From Solirubrobacterales bacterium (GTDB lineage: Bacteria; Actinomycetota; Thermoleophilia; Solirubrobacterales; Solirubrobacteraceae): a stretch of DNA of 36,706 nucleotides. The notes below the pieces were generated by a model. That model saw nothing but the letters and a program-made list of their open reading frames with translations. It searched no databases and had not been told where the DNA came from. The first letter of the stretch is position 1. Each line of letters opens with the position of its first letter. The position numbers and the translations under genes were made by a program. This document shows, one piece after another, positions 1 to 6,976 of this stretch. The stretch is from assembly GCA_003138355.1 (NCBI GenBank), contig PLFX01000047.1, positions 1-36,706 on the forward strand, written 5' to 3'.

Positions 1-34
1 CCTCAGGAACTACACCTAGGGCGCGCTCAGCCGA

Positions 35-487
35 CTAGGTTCCGCCGGTCGCGCCCGATGATGGCGCAGCCGCGCCGCCGCCCGCTCCGAGCGCCGATGA
101 GCCTCCGCCGCTCGTCGTGGTGCCGCCCCCGCCGGTGTTGGTCCCCGTCCCCGCCCCGGTCGTCCCGGTCGCCGTGCTCGTCGTGCTGGCGCTCACCCCG
201 CCGCCTGCCGCGCTAGTCGTCGTCGAGCCGGTTGCGGGTGAGGTCCCGTTCGTGCTCGTCGAGCTCGCCGTCGAGCCCGTGCTCCCGCTCGTCGTGCCGC
301 TCGCACCGGTGGTCGAAGGCGTCACGGCCGTCGCAACCTTTGGCTGCGCGGCGACGTTCGGGACGTTGTTCGGCACCTTCTCGGACTGGGTTGAGCCACC
401 ACAACCCGCAATCAGCACCGCGCCTGCGCAGGCAGCGGTAAGGGCGGTCGCTCGGCGCGAGCGCCGCCAGCGCGGCGGCGTGCGCAT
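35..487 (-). CDS. Ser/Thr/Gly-rich putative lipoprotein
   Basis: The 150-residue product begins with an Arg-rich n-region and a hydrophobic stretch ending in a lipobox, LIAG followed by Cys29, so it is predicted to be lipid-anchored on the outer face of the membrane. After the Cys almost the whole chain is low-complexity Ser, Thr, Gly and Ala with some Pro, and no folded domain is recognisable. The ATG at 487 was chosen because the signal peptide starts there; the frame stays open to 598, but that extension would bury the signal and overlap the upstream gene. Its start lies 2 bases after the stop of the zinc-ribbon gene, so the two are probably co-transcribed. Function is unknown; a disordered stalk or cell-wall spacer is one possibility. 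Long low-complexity tracts can also be chance open frames in GC-rich DNA, but the clean lipobox argues for a real gene. Confidence 0.6.
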   Translation of the reverse strand: MRTPPRWRRSRRATALTAACAGAVLIAGCGGSTQSEKVPNNVPNVAAQPKVATAVTPSTTGASGTTSGSTGSTASSTSTNGTSPATGSTTTSAAGGGVSASTTSTATGTTGAGTGTNTGGGGTTTSGGGSSALGAGGGAAAPSSGATGGT

Positions 488-489
488 CG

Positions 490-759
490 TCACTCGCCGA
501 TCGGCCCCATGCGGCGACCGCAGGTCGGGCAATCGTTCAAGTCCTTCTGCGCGAGCTGCTCGCACCACGGACAGAAGCGCAGGTTCTCCACCGACCACGG
601 CAGGTGCGAAGGCGACGGCGCGAGCGGCAGCAGCTTGCCAACGACCTCGAGCTGCTCACCCGTGTCGCGATCTCGATAGACGCGATCCGGGGCGGCCTCG
701 ATGATCACCTCGCGCCCTGTCGAAGGCGCCCGCAGGCGGTAACGCTGACCGTTGCTCAT
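490..759 (-). CDS. Small zinc-ribbon protein of unknown function
   Basis: This 89-residue protein has a C-terminal zinc ribbon made of two CxxC knuckles, FCPWCEQ and CPTCGRR, about 15 residues apart (roughly residues 63-82). The N-terminal half contains Arg- and Glu-rich strands with no motif I recognise. Such ribbons usually serve as metal-stabilised binding modules for nucleic acid or protein. It starts at an ATG (757-759) and its stop is 2 bases before the start of the lipoprotein gene, which indicates an operon. The real coding signal is the paired CxxC motif, unlikely by chance. No function can be assigned. Confidence 0.6.
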   Translation of the reverse strand: MSNGQRYRLRAPSTGREVIIEAAPDRVYRDRDTGEQLEVVGKLLPLAPSPSHLPWSVENLRFCPWCEQLAQKDLNDCPTCGRRMGPIGE

Positions 760-841
760 ACCGAGATGCTATCGGTCGTCCGGGCGGCTTGTCCCGGCGT
801 GCGGCCCCTCGGACTACACTCACCCGCCGGCGAACCGACCC

Positions 842-855
842 AAGGAGTTTCCATG
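842..855 (+). promoter_or_regulatory. Orphan Shine-Dalgarno and ATG before a decayed gene
   Basis: AAGGAG at 842-847 sits 5 bases upstream of ATG 853-855, an excellent initiation site. The reading frame it opens is not the frame in which the downstream VOC-like sequence makes sense; the two differ by one base. This looks like the surviving start of the gene whose 3' end follows. Confidence 0.5.
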
Positions 856-983
856 AGCTCGAGGCCAAGGGCGTCGAGTTCGCCGGCGACACCCTCGATA
901 CGGGCGTCTGCCACATGGCCCTGTTCTCGGATCCGGACGGCAACGACCTCATGCTCCACCACCGCTACGCCCCCTACGGCTGA
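853..983 (+). pseudogene. VOC-family (glyoxalase/bleomycin-resistance fold) gene remnant
   Basis: In the frame with codons beginning at 849, the sequence reads like the C-terminal third of a VOC-superfamily protein: an ELEAKGVEF strand, then DTGVCHMALFSDPDGN and a LMLHHRYAP end, with stop at 981-983. VOC proteins are normally about 110-150 residues, so the N-terminal beta-alpha-beta repeat and half of the metal-binding site are missing. A strong ribosome-binding site and ATG (842-855) lie directly upstream but in the wrong frame. The simplest reading is an internal deletion that joined the start of the gene to its end out of frame. The alternative is a short functional protein starting at 789, but no good initiation signal exists there. 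Bases 984-1103 contain nothing recognisable. Confidence 0.6.
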
Positions 984-1103
984 CCGAAGCGCACGGGCGC
1001 CAGCACGCCCCCGCCCCACACGCCGGCGCACGCAAAGTCCCAGCGAGGATGACGGCCCACCCAGCAGCCGCCACACAACCCGGCCCCAAGGCCGTCACCG
1101 CAG

Positions 1104-1343
1104 CTAGTGATGCGGCGGTAGCCCGCCGATGTCCGTGATCGTCGAGCGGATCCAGAGCACGGTTACGGGGATCACGATGGCCAGGCCGATGACGACGAGG
1201 ATGATGCTGATCGTGATACCGATGATCGCCAGGGTGATTCCCGCGGCGAGCAGGATCGGCAGGATCGACGAACCAGGGATGTGGATCTCTTCGCCGGCGG
1301 GCGCCACCGACTCGCTGCGCTCGTCGGGCTCGCGCTCGCTCAT
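1104..1343 (-). CDS. Small cytochrome c oxidase subunit IV-like membrane protein
   Basis: A 79-residue protein with an acidic N-terminus (about residues 1-20), the segment IHIPGSSILPILLA, then about 40 hydrophobic residues forming one long or two short membrane helices, and a short tail containing WIR. The HxPGxSxxP entry into a helical hairpin resembles the small subunit IV-type proteins of bacterial heme-copper oxidases. Its ATG overlaps the stop of the preceding 36-residue gene by one base, and it is the last gene of the ctaC-ctaD-ctaB operon, which supports a role in assembly or stability of the oxidase in the membrane. The longer overlapping frame to 2315 is a shadow of ctaB; the ATG at 1343 was chosen because the protein-like sequence starts there. 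Confidence 0.65.
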   Translation of the reverse strand: MSEREPDERSESVAPAGEEIHIPGSSILPILLAAGITLAIIGITISIILVVIGLAIVIPVTVLWIRSTITDIGGLPPHH

Positions 1344-1453
1344 CAGCCGATCCAGATCTCGGCGGCGACGAAGCTCAGCCCGAGCATGAAGACCGAGAAC
1401 GCGCCGATCAGGAGCGCCATGCGGATGTTGCGGGTCGCGAGCCGACGGTCCAC
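1343..1453 (-). CDS. 36-residue single-span membrane protein in the oxidase operon
   Basis: GTG at 1451-1453 opens a 36-codon frame preceded by AGGA seven bases upstream. The product has a basic N-terminus (VDRRLATRNIR) followed by one hydrophobic helix of about 20 residues ending in AAEIWIG. It sits 9 bases after ctaB and its TGA shares one base with the ATG of the subunit IV-like gene (TGATG), so the two are translationally coupled. Basic N-terminus plus a single helix is typical of accessory subunits of cytochrome oxidases. I do not recognise a named family; the call rests on context, ribosome-binding site and overlap. Confidence 0.5.
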   Translation of the reverse strand: MDRRLATRNIRMALLIGAFSVFMLGLSFVAAEIWIG

Positions 1454-1462
1454 GGGCGAATC

Positions 1463-2374
1463 CTACAACTGGGCGTCGGCGACCATCGCGGCAAACAGCA
1501 GCGCGAGATAGGCGAGCGAGAAGAGATACAGCTGCAACGCCGCCCGCCGCGTCGCATCGCGATAAAGGCGAAACGCGGCGTAGACGAAGGCGAGGCCGAG
1601 CGTCATCGAGGCGCCGAGGTACACGCCGCCGAGCTCGCCGGCGCAGAACGGCAGTTGCGTCACCGCGTAGAGCAGCACCGAGTAGATGAGGATCTGGCGG
1701 CGTGTCTCCGCCTCGCCGCGGACGACCGGCATCATCGGCACACCGACCTTCGCGTACTCGTCTTTCATCAGCAGGCTGAGGGCCCAGAAATGGGGCGGCG
1801 TCCAGTAGAAGACGATCGCGAACAGGAACACCGCGGTCCAGGCGAGATGGCCGGTCGCGGCGGCCCAGCCAACAAGCGGCGGAACGGCGCCGGCGGCCCC
1901 GCCGATCACGATGTTCTGTGGCGTACGCCGCTTCAGCCAGATCGTGTAGACGCCCACGTAGCCGGCGAAGCCGGCAAACGACAGGCCCGCGGCGAGCCAG
2001 TTGACGGTGCTTCCGAGCAGGAGCACGGACGCCACGACCAGGGCGATGCCGAACGACAGTGCGGCTTGTGGCGACACGCGTCCCGACGGGATCGGGCGGT
2101 CGCGCGTGCGCGCCATCTTGGCATCGATGTCGCGGTCGTAATAGTGGTTCACAGCGCCCGCGCCGCCGGCCGAGAGGTAGCCGCCGAGGCAGGTCAGCGC
2201 GACACGCAACGGCGACGGCGAGGCGGCCACGTACATCGTCGTGACCGTCGTCAAGAGCAGCAGTGACTGGACCTTCGGCTTGGTCAGCGTGACGTAGTCG
2301 GAGACCAGCTGCCATGCGGGGCTCAGCTCGCGCGTGAGCGCGCTCGAGACTGCCCTGACCTGAGTCGATGCCAC
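1463..2374 (-). CDS. ctaB: Protoheme IX farnesyltransferase (heme O synthase)
   Basis: This UbiA-superfamily enzyme adds a farnesyl group to protoheme to make heme O, the precursor of heme A for the aa3 oxidase encoded just upstream. The first Asp-rich motif NHYYDRDIDAKMARTRDRP (N-x3-D-x3-D) is intact and binds Mg-diphosphate; a conserved LKRRTPQNIVIGGAAGA loop follows, and the C-terminal half has the YWTPPHFW motif and several membrane helices. With the GTG at 2372-2374 the protein has 303 residues, the usual size, with GGTGA just upstream and 19 bases after the ctaD stop. The frame is open to an ATG at 2443, but that would overlap ctaD by about 50 bases and add an Arg-rich tail untypical of the family. 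Confidence 0.93.
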   Translation of the reverse strand: MASTQVRAVSSALTRELSPAWQLVSDYVTLTKPKVQSLLLLTTVTTMYVAASPSPLRVALTCLGGYLSAGGAGAVNHYYDRDIDAKMARTRDRPIPSGRVSPQAALSFGIALVVASVLLLGSTVNWLAAGLSFAGFAGYVGVYTIWLKRRTPQNIVIGGAAGAVPPLVGWAAATGHLAWTAVFLFAIVFYWTPPHFWALSLLMKDEYAKVGVPMMPVVRGEAETRRQILIYSVLLYAVTQLPFCAGELGGVYLGASMTLGLAFVYAAFRLYRDATRRAALQLYLFSLAYLALLFAAMVADAQL

Positions 2375-2393
2375 TAGATCACCGGTGGGCGCA

Positions 2394-4091
2394 TTAGACG
2401 GTCGTCTTGATCTCGGCTGGTGTCTGCGTCGCCCCTGTGCCATCGCGCGAGCGGCGCTCGATCTCGCGGCGGATGTCCTTCATCGGCTCGAGCGAGCGCA
2501 CGCGAGGAATCTCGTCGAAGTTGTTGACGGGCGGCGGGGAGGTCGTGAACCACTCGAGCGTGTTCGCCTTCCACGGGTCGGGGCCGGCGATTGTCCCGTG
2601 ATGCACCGAGCGCCAGACGTTGATGATCGTCAGCAGCACGCCGAACCCGAGGATCCACGAGCCGCCGGTCGAGATCTGGTTGTAGAGCTGGAGGTTGCCG
2701 ACGTTCGAGTACTCGTACACGCGGCGGGGCATGCCGTCGAGGCCGAGCGAGTGCTGGATCATGAACGTCACGAGGATCCCGACGAACATCAGCCAGAACG
2801 ACCACTTGCCGAGCCGCTCGCTCAGCATCCGGCCCGTGATCTTCGGGAACCAGTAGTAGATCGCGGCGAAGATCCCCATCGTCGAGCCGCCGACGAACAC
2901 GAAGTGGATGTGGGCGACGACGAAGTAGGTGTCTGACAGCTGCCAGTCGACGGGGATCATTGCCAGGAAGATCCCCGACAGTCCGCCGATCGTGAACAGC
3001 GCCACCATCCCGACGGCGTACATCAGCGGTGTGCGGAACTCGATCGACCCCTGCCACAGGGTTCCGATCCAGTTGAAGATCTTGATCCCCGTCGGCACGG
3101 CGATCAGGAACGAGCTGATCATCGCGAAGACCAGGATCACGATCGGCGTCGGCGTCGTGAACATGTGGTGGACCCACACGAGCAGCCCGAGGAACGAGAT
3201 CATGATCGTCGATGCCGCGATCGCCTTGTAGCCGAAGATCGGCTTGCGCGCGAAGACCGGCAGTACCTCGGAGATGACCCCGAACGCGGGCAGGATCAGG
3301 ATGTAGACCTCGGGGTGGCCGAAGAACCAGAACAGGTTCTGCCATAAGAGCGCCGAGCCCCCGTGCGCGGTGTCGAAGAAGTGCGTGCCGAAGTGGCGGT
3401 CGAGCAGCAGCATCGTGACGGCGCCCGCGATCACCGGGATCGCGATGATCAACAGCAGCGAGTAGGCGAGGATCGACCAGACGAACAGCGGCAGGCGCGA
3501 CCAGCTCATCCCCGGGGCGCGCATGTTCGCGACCGTCACGTAAAAGTTGATCGAGCCGAGCAGCGAGGAGAGGCCGGTGAGGTGGATCAGGTAGATCCAG
3601 GCGTCGACACCGCCGGATGGAAGGTAGGAGGAGCCGGCGAGCGGCACCGTCGAGATCCAGCCCGCCTCGGGTGGGCTCCAGAAGATCGACGAGTAGAGCA
3701 CGATGCCGCCGGCGAGGAACAGCCAGTAGGAGAGCGCGTTCAGCCGCGGGAAGGCCATGTCGCGCGCGCCGATCATCAGCGGGACGAAGTAGTTGCCGAA
3801 GCCCGCCAGCATCGGCACGACGAACAGGAAGACCATCGTCGTCCCGTGCATCGTGAAGAGCTGGTTGTAGACCTCCGGGCTGACGAGCGTGTTGTTCGCC
3901 TCGCCAAGCTGCAGGCGGATCATCAGCGCCTCGGTGCCGCCGAGGACGAAGAACGCGAACGAGGTGACGAGGTAGAGGATCCCGATTCGCTTGTGGTCGG
4001 TGGTCGTGAGCCAGCTCATCAGGCCGCGCGGCTCGGCCTCGGCGCGGTGAGCGACCACTTGTGGAATCGGTCTTAGGGCTACGCTCGCCAT
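2394..4091 (-). CDS. ctaD: Cytochrome c oxidase subunit I (aa3-type, A1 heme-copper oxidase)
   Basis: The catalytic subunit reduces O2 to water at the heme a3-CuB centre and pumps protons. All key residues are visible in the 565 residues: His82 and His396 (heme a) and His394 (heme a3) in MHGTTM and AHIHFV, CuB ligands His259, His308 and His309, and the His-Tyr cross-link motif HPEVY with Tyr263. Glu261 in the same motif marks the A1 subtype, and the D- and K-channel entrances (Asp111, Lys337) are present. About twelve membrane helices are expected. GGAGG six bases before ATG 4091 fixes the start. It lies 16 bases after ctaC and 19 before ctaB. Confidence 0.97.
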   Translation of the reverse strand: MASVALRPIPQVVAHRAEAEPRGLMSWLTTTDHKRIGILYLVTSFAFFVLGGTEALMIRLQLGEANNTLVSPEVYNQLFTMHGTTMVFLFVVPMLAGFGNYFVPLMIGARDMAFPRLNALSYWLFLAGGIVLYSSIFWSPPEAGWISTVPLAGSSYLPSGGVDAWIYLIHLTGLSSLLGSINFYVTVANMRAPGMSWSRLPLFVWSILAYSLLLIIAIPVIAGAVTMLLLDRHFGTHFFDTAHGGSALLWQNLFWFFGHPEVYILILPAFGVISEVLPVFARKPIFGYKAIAASTIMISFLGLLVWVHHMFTTPTPIVILVFAMISSFLIAVPTGIKIFNWIGTLWQGSIEFRTPLMYAVGMVALFTIGGLSGIFLAMIPVDWQLSDTYFVVAHIHFVFVGGSTMGIFAAIYYWFPKITGRMLSERLGKWSFWLMFVGILVTFMIQHSLGLDGMPRRVYEYSNVGNLQLYNQISTGGSWILGFGVLLTIINVWRSVHHGTIAGPDPWKANTLEWFTTSPPPVNNFDEIPRVRSLEPMKDIRREIERRSRDGTGATQTPAEIKTTV

Positions 4092-4107
4092 TCCTGTCCT
4101 CCCTGAC

Positions 4108-5025
4108 TCAGCAATTCTTCGCGAACTCGCCCGACTGCGAGCCCCCGCTCGAGTTCAGCTCCTGCCGACACGCCTCCGCGTGGACGTCCGCGCTGTGAAG
4201 TGCGCTCTCCTGCGAGTGCAGCCAGCCGATGAACTTTGCCGGCGGCACGGCCGTGACCTCGGCGATCATCCGCGCGTGCCCGCGACCGCAGAGGAACGAG
4301 CACTGACCGGCGTAGTTGCCGGGCTTGGAGATCTTGAACCAGGTGTAGTTCGTGTAGCCGGGCACCGCCTGAACCTTCGCGCCGAGCTTCGGAATCCACC
4401 ACTCGTGGACGACGTCCTTCGAGGAGACGTGGAGGATGACCGTCGTGTTCGTTGGCACGACCATCTGGTAGTAGGAGTAGGGCGTTCCCAGGCCATCGGG
4501 GCTCGGCGAGTAGTTCTTGTAGACGTACTGCCAGATGAACTGCATGCCGATCACGTCGATCGTCAGCGCACGGCCGTTCGGCGGCTTGAGCGAGCCGGTC
4601 GTCACGTACTGTGAGCCGCTGAGGTCGAGGCCTCCGGGGCCCGAGTTGACGGGGTCGCGCACCTCGCGCAGGTCGAGGAACGTCACGACCGCGAGCGCCA
4701 CGAGGACAAGCGCCGCGCCCACTGTCCAGCCGATCTCGAGCTGCGTGTTGCCGTGCAGCTGCTTGGCCTCGCGACCCTTGCGGGCACGGAAGCGGATGAG
4801 GCAATAGAGCAGCGTGCCCTCGACGCCGGCGAAGACCACCGTCGCGATGATCAACGTGATGAGGTAGAGGCTCCAGATGTGGTTGGCGGCGGGCGAGCCG
4901 CCCTTCTCGGGCGTCAGTGCGCTCGCCAGCGCGCTCGGCGCGAAGGCCAGACCGGGCACGGTTGCGAGCGCGAAGACGGCAAGCGTCCTCCGACCGCGCA
5001 GCGCTTGGGGCAGGTGTCCTCGCAA
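4108..5025 (-). CDS. ctaC: Cytochrome c oxidase subunit II
   Basis: Subunit II carries the CuA centre that takes electrons from cytochrome c. A signal peptide (residues 1-35, cleaved near ALA-S) precedes two membrane helices (about 50-75 and 99-118) and a cupredoxin domain. CuA ligands are His207 in VVHEWW and the CSFLCGRGHARM motif (Cys242, Cys246, His250, Met253). Position 244 is Phe where the family almost always has Glu, whose carbonyl is a CuA ligand and whose side chain binds the nearby Mg. The C-terminal tail contains Cys286 and ends in Cys305, both unusual. There is no fused cytochrome c domain. The start is a TTG with weak ribosome-binding signal, so its exact position is uncertain. 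First gene of the oxidase operon; divergent from the amidotransferase gene. Confidence 0.93.
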   Translation of the reverse strand: MRGHLPQALRGRRTLAVFALATVPGLAFAPSALASALTPEKGGSPAANHIWSLYLITLIIATVVFAGVEGTLLYCLIRFRARKGREAKQLHGNTQLEIGWTVGAALVLVALAVVTFLDLREVRDPVNSGPGGLDLSGSQYVTTGSLKPPNGRALTIDVIGMQFIWQYVYKNYSPSPDGLGTPYSYYQMVVPTNTTVILHVSSKDVVHEWWIPKLGAKVQAVPGYTNYTWFKISKPGNYAGQCSFLCGRGHARMIAEVTAVPPAKFIGWLHSQESALHSADVHAEACRQELNSSGGSQSGEFAKNC

Positions 5026-5133
5026 CGTCGGCGCTGATTCTAGTCAGGCTCCGGCGCGAGGCGCCGGTTGGCCCGGCGCGTTGCGGCATCCCCGCACGAA
5101 GTGTTCGGGGGGCGCGGACGCTACGGTTTGGGC

Positions 5134-5871
5134 ATGCGCGTTCCGCTGATCGGGGTTGCAGCCGCGGTAGAGCGCGCTACCTGGAGTGTGTGGGACCAGA
5201 GCGCGGTGCTCTTGCCGCAGAGCTATTTGCGGGCGATCCAACGCGCCGGCGCGGTCGCGGTCATGCTCCCGCCCGACCCGCTCGTCGCCCGTCAACCGGA
5301 TCTCGTGCTCGACCTGCTCGATGCGCTGCTGCTCGCGGGCGGCGCCGATGTCGACCCGCTGCTCTACGGCGCGCAGCGCGCTGCCGAGACTCACCACGGA
5401 ATCCGCGAGCGCGACGAGTTCGAGATCGCCCTCGCGCAGCGTGCGGTCGAGCGGGATCTTCCCTTCCTGGGAATCTGCCGCGGCATGCAGGTCCTCAACG
5501 TCGCGCGCGGCGGAACGCTGATCCAGCATCTGCCGACGCACGTTGGGCATGGCGAGCACCTGCGCGTCCCGGGCAGCTTCGAGGGCGCCGATCACCCCGT
5601 CCATCTCGCTCCGGGCTCGCTCGCCGCAGCGGCGGCGGGAGGGCAGCGGCAGGCCACCCTTTCGCACCACCACCAGGGGATCGACCGGCTGGGCGATGAC
5701 CTCGTCGTCACCGGCTGGGCCGACGTCGACGAGTTGCCGGAGGCGATCGAGATCCCGTCCAAACGCTTTGCGCTTGGCGTCCAGTGGCATCCGGAGGCCG
5801 ACGAGGCGAGCCGGATCATCGCGGCGCTCGTCGAGCGGGCGCGGGAATATGCGCTCGCGCGGGCGGCGTGA
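5134..5871 (+). CDS. Class I glutamine amidotransferase-like gamma-glutamyl hydrolase (peptidase C26)
   Basis: This 245-residue protein matches the gamma-glutamyl-gamma-aminobutyrate hydrolase (PuuD-like) branch of class I amidotransferases, which hydrolyse gamma-glutamyl amide bonds in the cytoplasm. It has LLAGGADVDP near residue 70, nucleophile Cys115 in LGICRGMQ, and His219/Glu221 in WHPE, so the triad is complete. In E. coli PuuD belongs to putrescine breakdown, but no other Puu gene is nearby, so the true substrate is open. The ATG at 5134 was chosen because homologous sequence (MRVPLIGV) starts there; upstream in-frame residues look like noise. Its stop is 3 bases before the next start. 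Confidence 0.85.
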   Translation: MRVPLIGVAAAVERATWSVWDQSAVLLPQSYLRAIQRAGAVAVMLPPDPLVARQPDLVLDLLDALLLAGGADVDPLLYGAQRAAETHHGIRERDEFEIALAQRAVERDLPFLGICRGMQVLNVARGGTLIQHLPTHVGHGEHLRVPGSFEGADHPVHLAPGSLAAAAAGGQRQATLSHHHQGIDRLGDDLVVTGWADVDELPEAIEIPSKRFALGVQWHPEADEASRIIAALVERAREYALARAA

Positions 5872-5874
5872 CTA

Positions 5875-6933
5875 GTGGCGCCTGACAAGACGCTCGATCG
5901 CTCCCGCCCGATCCAGGATGTGTACGGCGTCGTCCTGCGTCGTGTCGCCGGGGCGCCGGCGCCCGGCGCCGGCCACGGGTCCTCGGCGCGTCGCGCGGCG
6001 CGCCTCGCCGGCTACGCGCTGATCGCCGGTGGCGTGGCGCTGCCGATCGTGCGTCGGCGACTGCGGTTGCATCCCGCGGCGGTGCTCGGCGGCGCGTCGC
6101 TGGCGCCGCTTGCTGCGGCGGTCGTCTGGCCGCGCGGTCGCAGGCGCGACGTGGCGGTCTGTGCGCTCCAGATGTACGCCTATCTGGCGTCCTACAAGAT
6201 GCCCAACGACAACGCGGCGGCGCTCGCCGCGCGCGTGCGCGTCGACTACCCGATCGCGCTCGACAACGTCCTCGGCGCGGGCAAGCTGCCGACGACGCGC
6301 CTCCAGCGCGCGCTGCACAAGGACGGCCGCTTCAATGCCCTGGAGCAAGTGCTCGTCTGGGCCCATTGGGCCTGGTTTGCGACCCCGCACGTCTCGCTGC
6401 TCTATGTACGCGCGCGCAACCCGCGGCGCTTCCTCCGCGCCGCCACGATGAGCTACGCGGTCTTCGATCTCGGCGCCGCCATCTACTGGCTGCTCCCGAC
6501 GGCGCCTCCCTGGTATGCGGCGGAGCAGGGGCGGCTCGGCGGATTGGACGACGAGACCGCGGTCCTCGTGCGCCGCCTGATGGTCGAGTACGGCGAGCAC
6601 TTCTGGCGTGGGCGCTGGCCGCGGCTCTACAGCCTGTTCGGCGGGAACCCCCTCGCGGCGATGCCGTCGCTGCATTTCGCGACGTCGTCGATGGCGGCGG
6701 TGCTGCTCAGCGAGACGGGCGCGGCTCCCGGCGCGGTTGGCGTCGCGTACGCGGGACTGCTCGGCTTTGCGCTCGTCTACCTCGGCGAGCACTACGTCGT
6801 CGACTTGATCGGAGGCGCCGCGCTCTGCGCGGTTGTGCTCGCGGGCGAGCCGCTTGCGCGGGCCCAGCTGGGGCGGCTCGCGGGCCTGATCGAGCACGCC
6901 CGGCGCCTCGCGCTCGAGCCGCCTGCCGGCTGA
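5875..6933 (+). CDS. PAP2-superfamily membrane phosphotransferase (Aur1/inositolphosphotransferase-like)
   Basis: A 352-residue integral membrane protein of the PAP2 type related to inositol-phosphorylceramide synthases. The PTAPPWY loop (about 208-214), AMPSLHF with catalytic His267, and GEHYVVD with His306 and Asp310 are the three motifs of that branch. Such enzymes transfer or remove a phospho-alcohol head group on lipids or glycolipids at the membrane. The substrate cannot be read from sequence; an inositol-lipid or polyprenyl-phosphate role is plausible for an actinobacterium. It starts with GTG three bases after the amidotransferase stop, implying co-transcription. The N-terminal 40 residues are Arg-rich and poorly conserved. 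Confidence 0.8.
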   Translation: MAPDKTLDRSRPIQDVYGVVLRRVAGAPAPGAGHGSSARRAARLAGYALIAGGVALPIVRRRLRLHPAAVLGGASLAPLAAAVVWPRGRRRDVAVCALQMYAYLASYKMPNDNAAALAARVRVDYPIALDNVLGAGKLPTTRLQRALHKDGRFNALEQVLVWAHWAWFATPHVSLLYVRARNPRRFLRAATMSYAVFDLGAAIYWLLPTAPPWYAAEQGRLGGLDDETAVLVRRLMVEYGEHFWRGRWPRLYSLFGGNPLAAMPSLHFATSSMAAVLLSETGAAPGAVGVAYAGLLGFALVYLGEHYVVDLIGGAALCAVVLAGEPLARAQLGRLAGLIEHARRLALEPPAG

Positions 6934-6938
6934 TGAGC

Positions 6939-6960
6939 TATACTACAAAAAGTAAAGTAT
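6939..6960 (+). promoter_or_regulatory. AT-rich promoter candidate with inverted repeat upstream of trxB
   Basis: In a region of about 70 % GC, 6939-6960 is strikingly AT-rich. It contains TATACT (6939-6944), a good -10 hexamer, and the arms ATACT (6940-6944) and AGTAT (6956-6960) form an inverted repeat. No convincing -35 is seen. AGGAG lies just before the trxB ATG. This suggests that trxB has its own promoter, possibly under control of a factor binding the repeat. Confidence 0.4.
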
Positions 6961-6976
6961 TGAGTCAGGAGAGCAG

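Noticed and set aside
1344..2315. Minus-strand frame extending the subunit IV-like protein upstream
   Set aside because: Shadow of ctaB; the start at 1343 is coupled to the preceding small gene.
2374..3345. Long minus-strand frame within ctaD
   Set aside because: Shifted-frame shadow of ctaD, rich in Arg, Asp and Pro without any motif.
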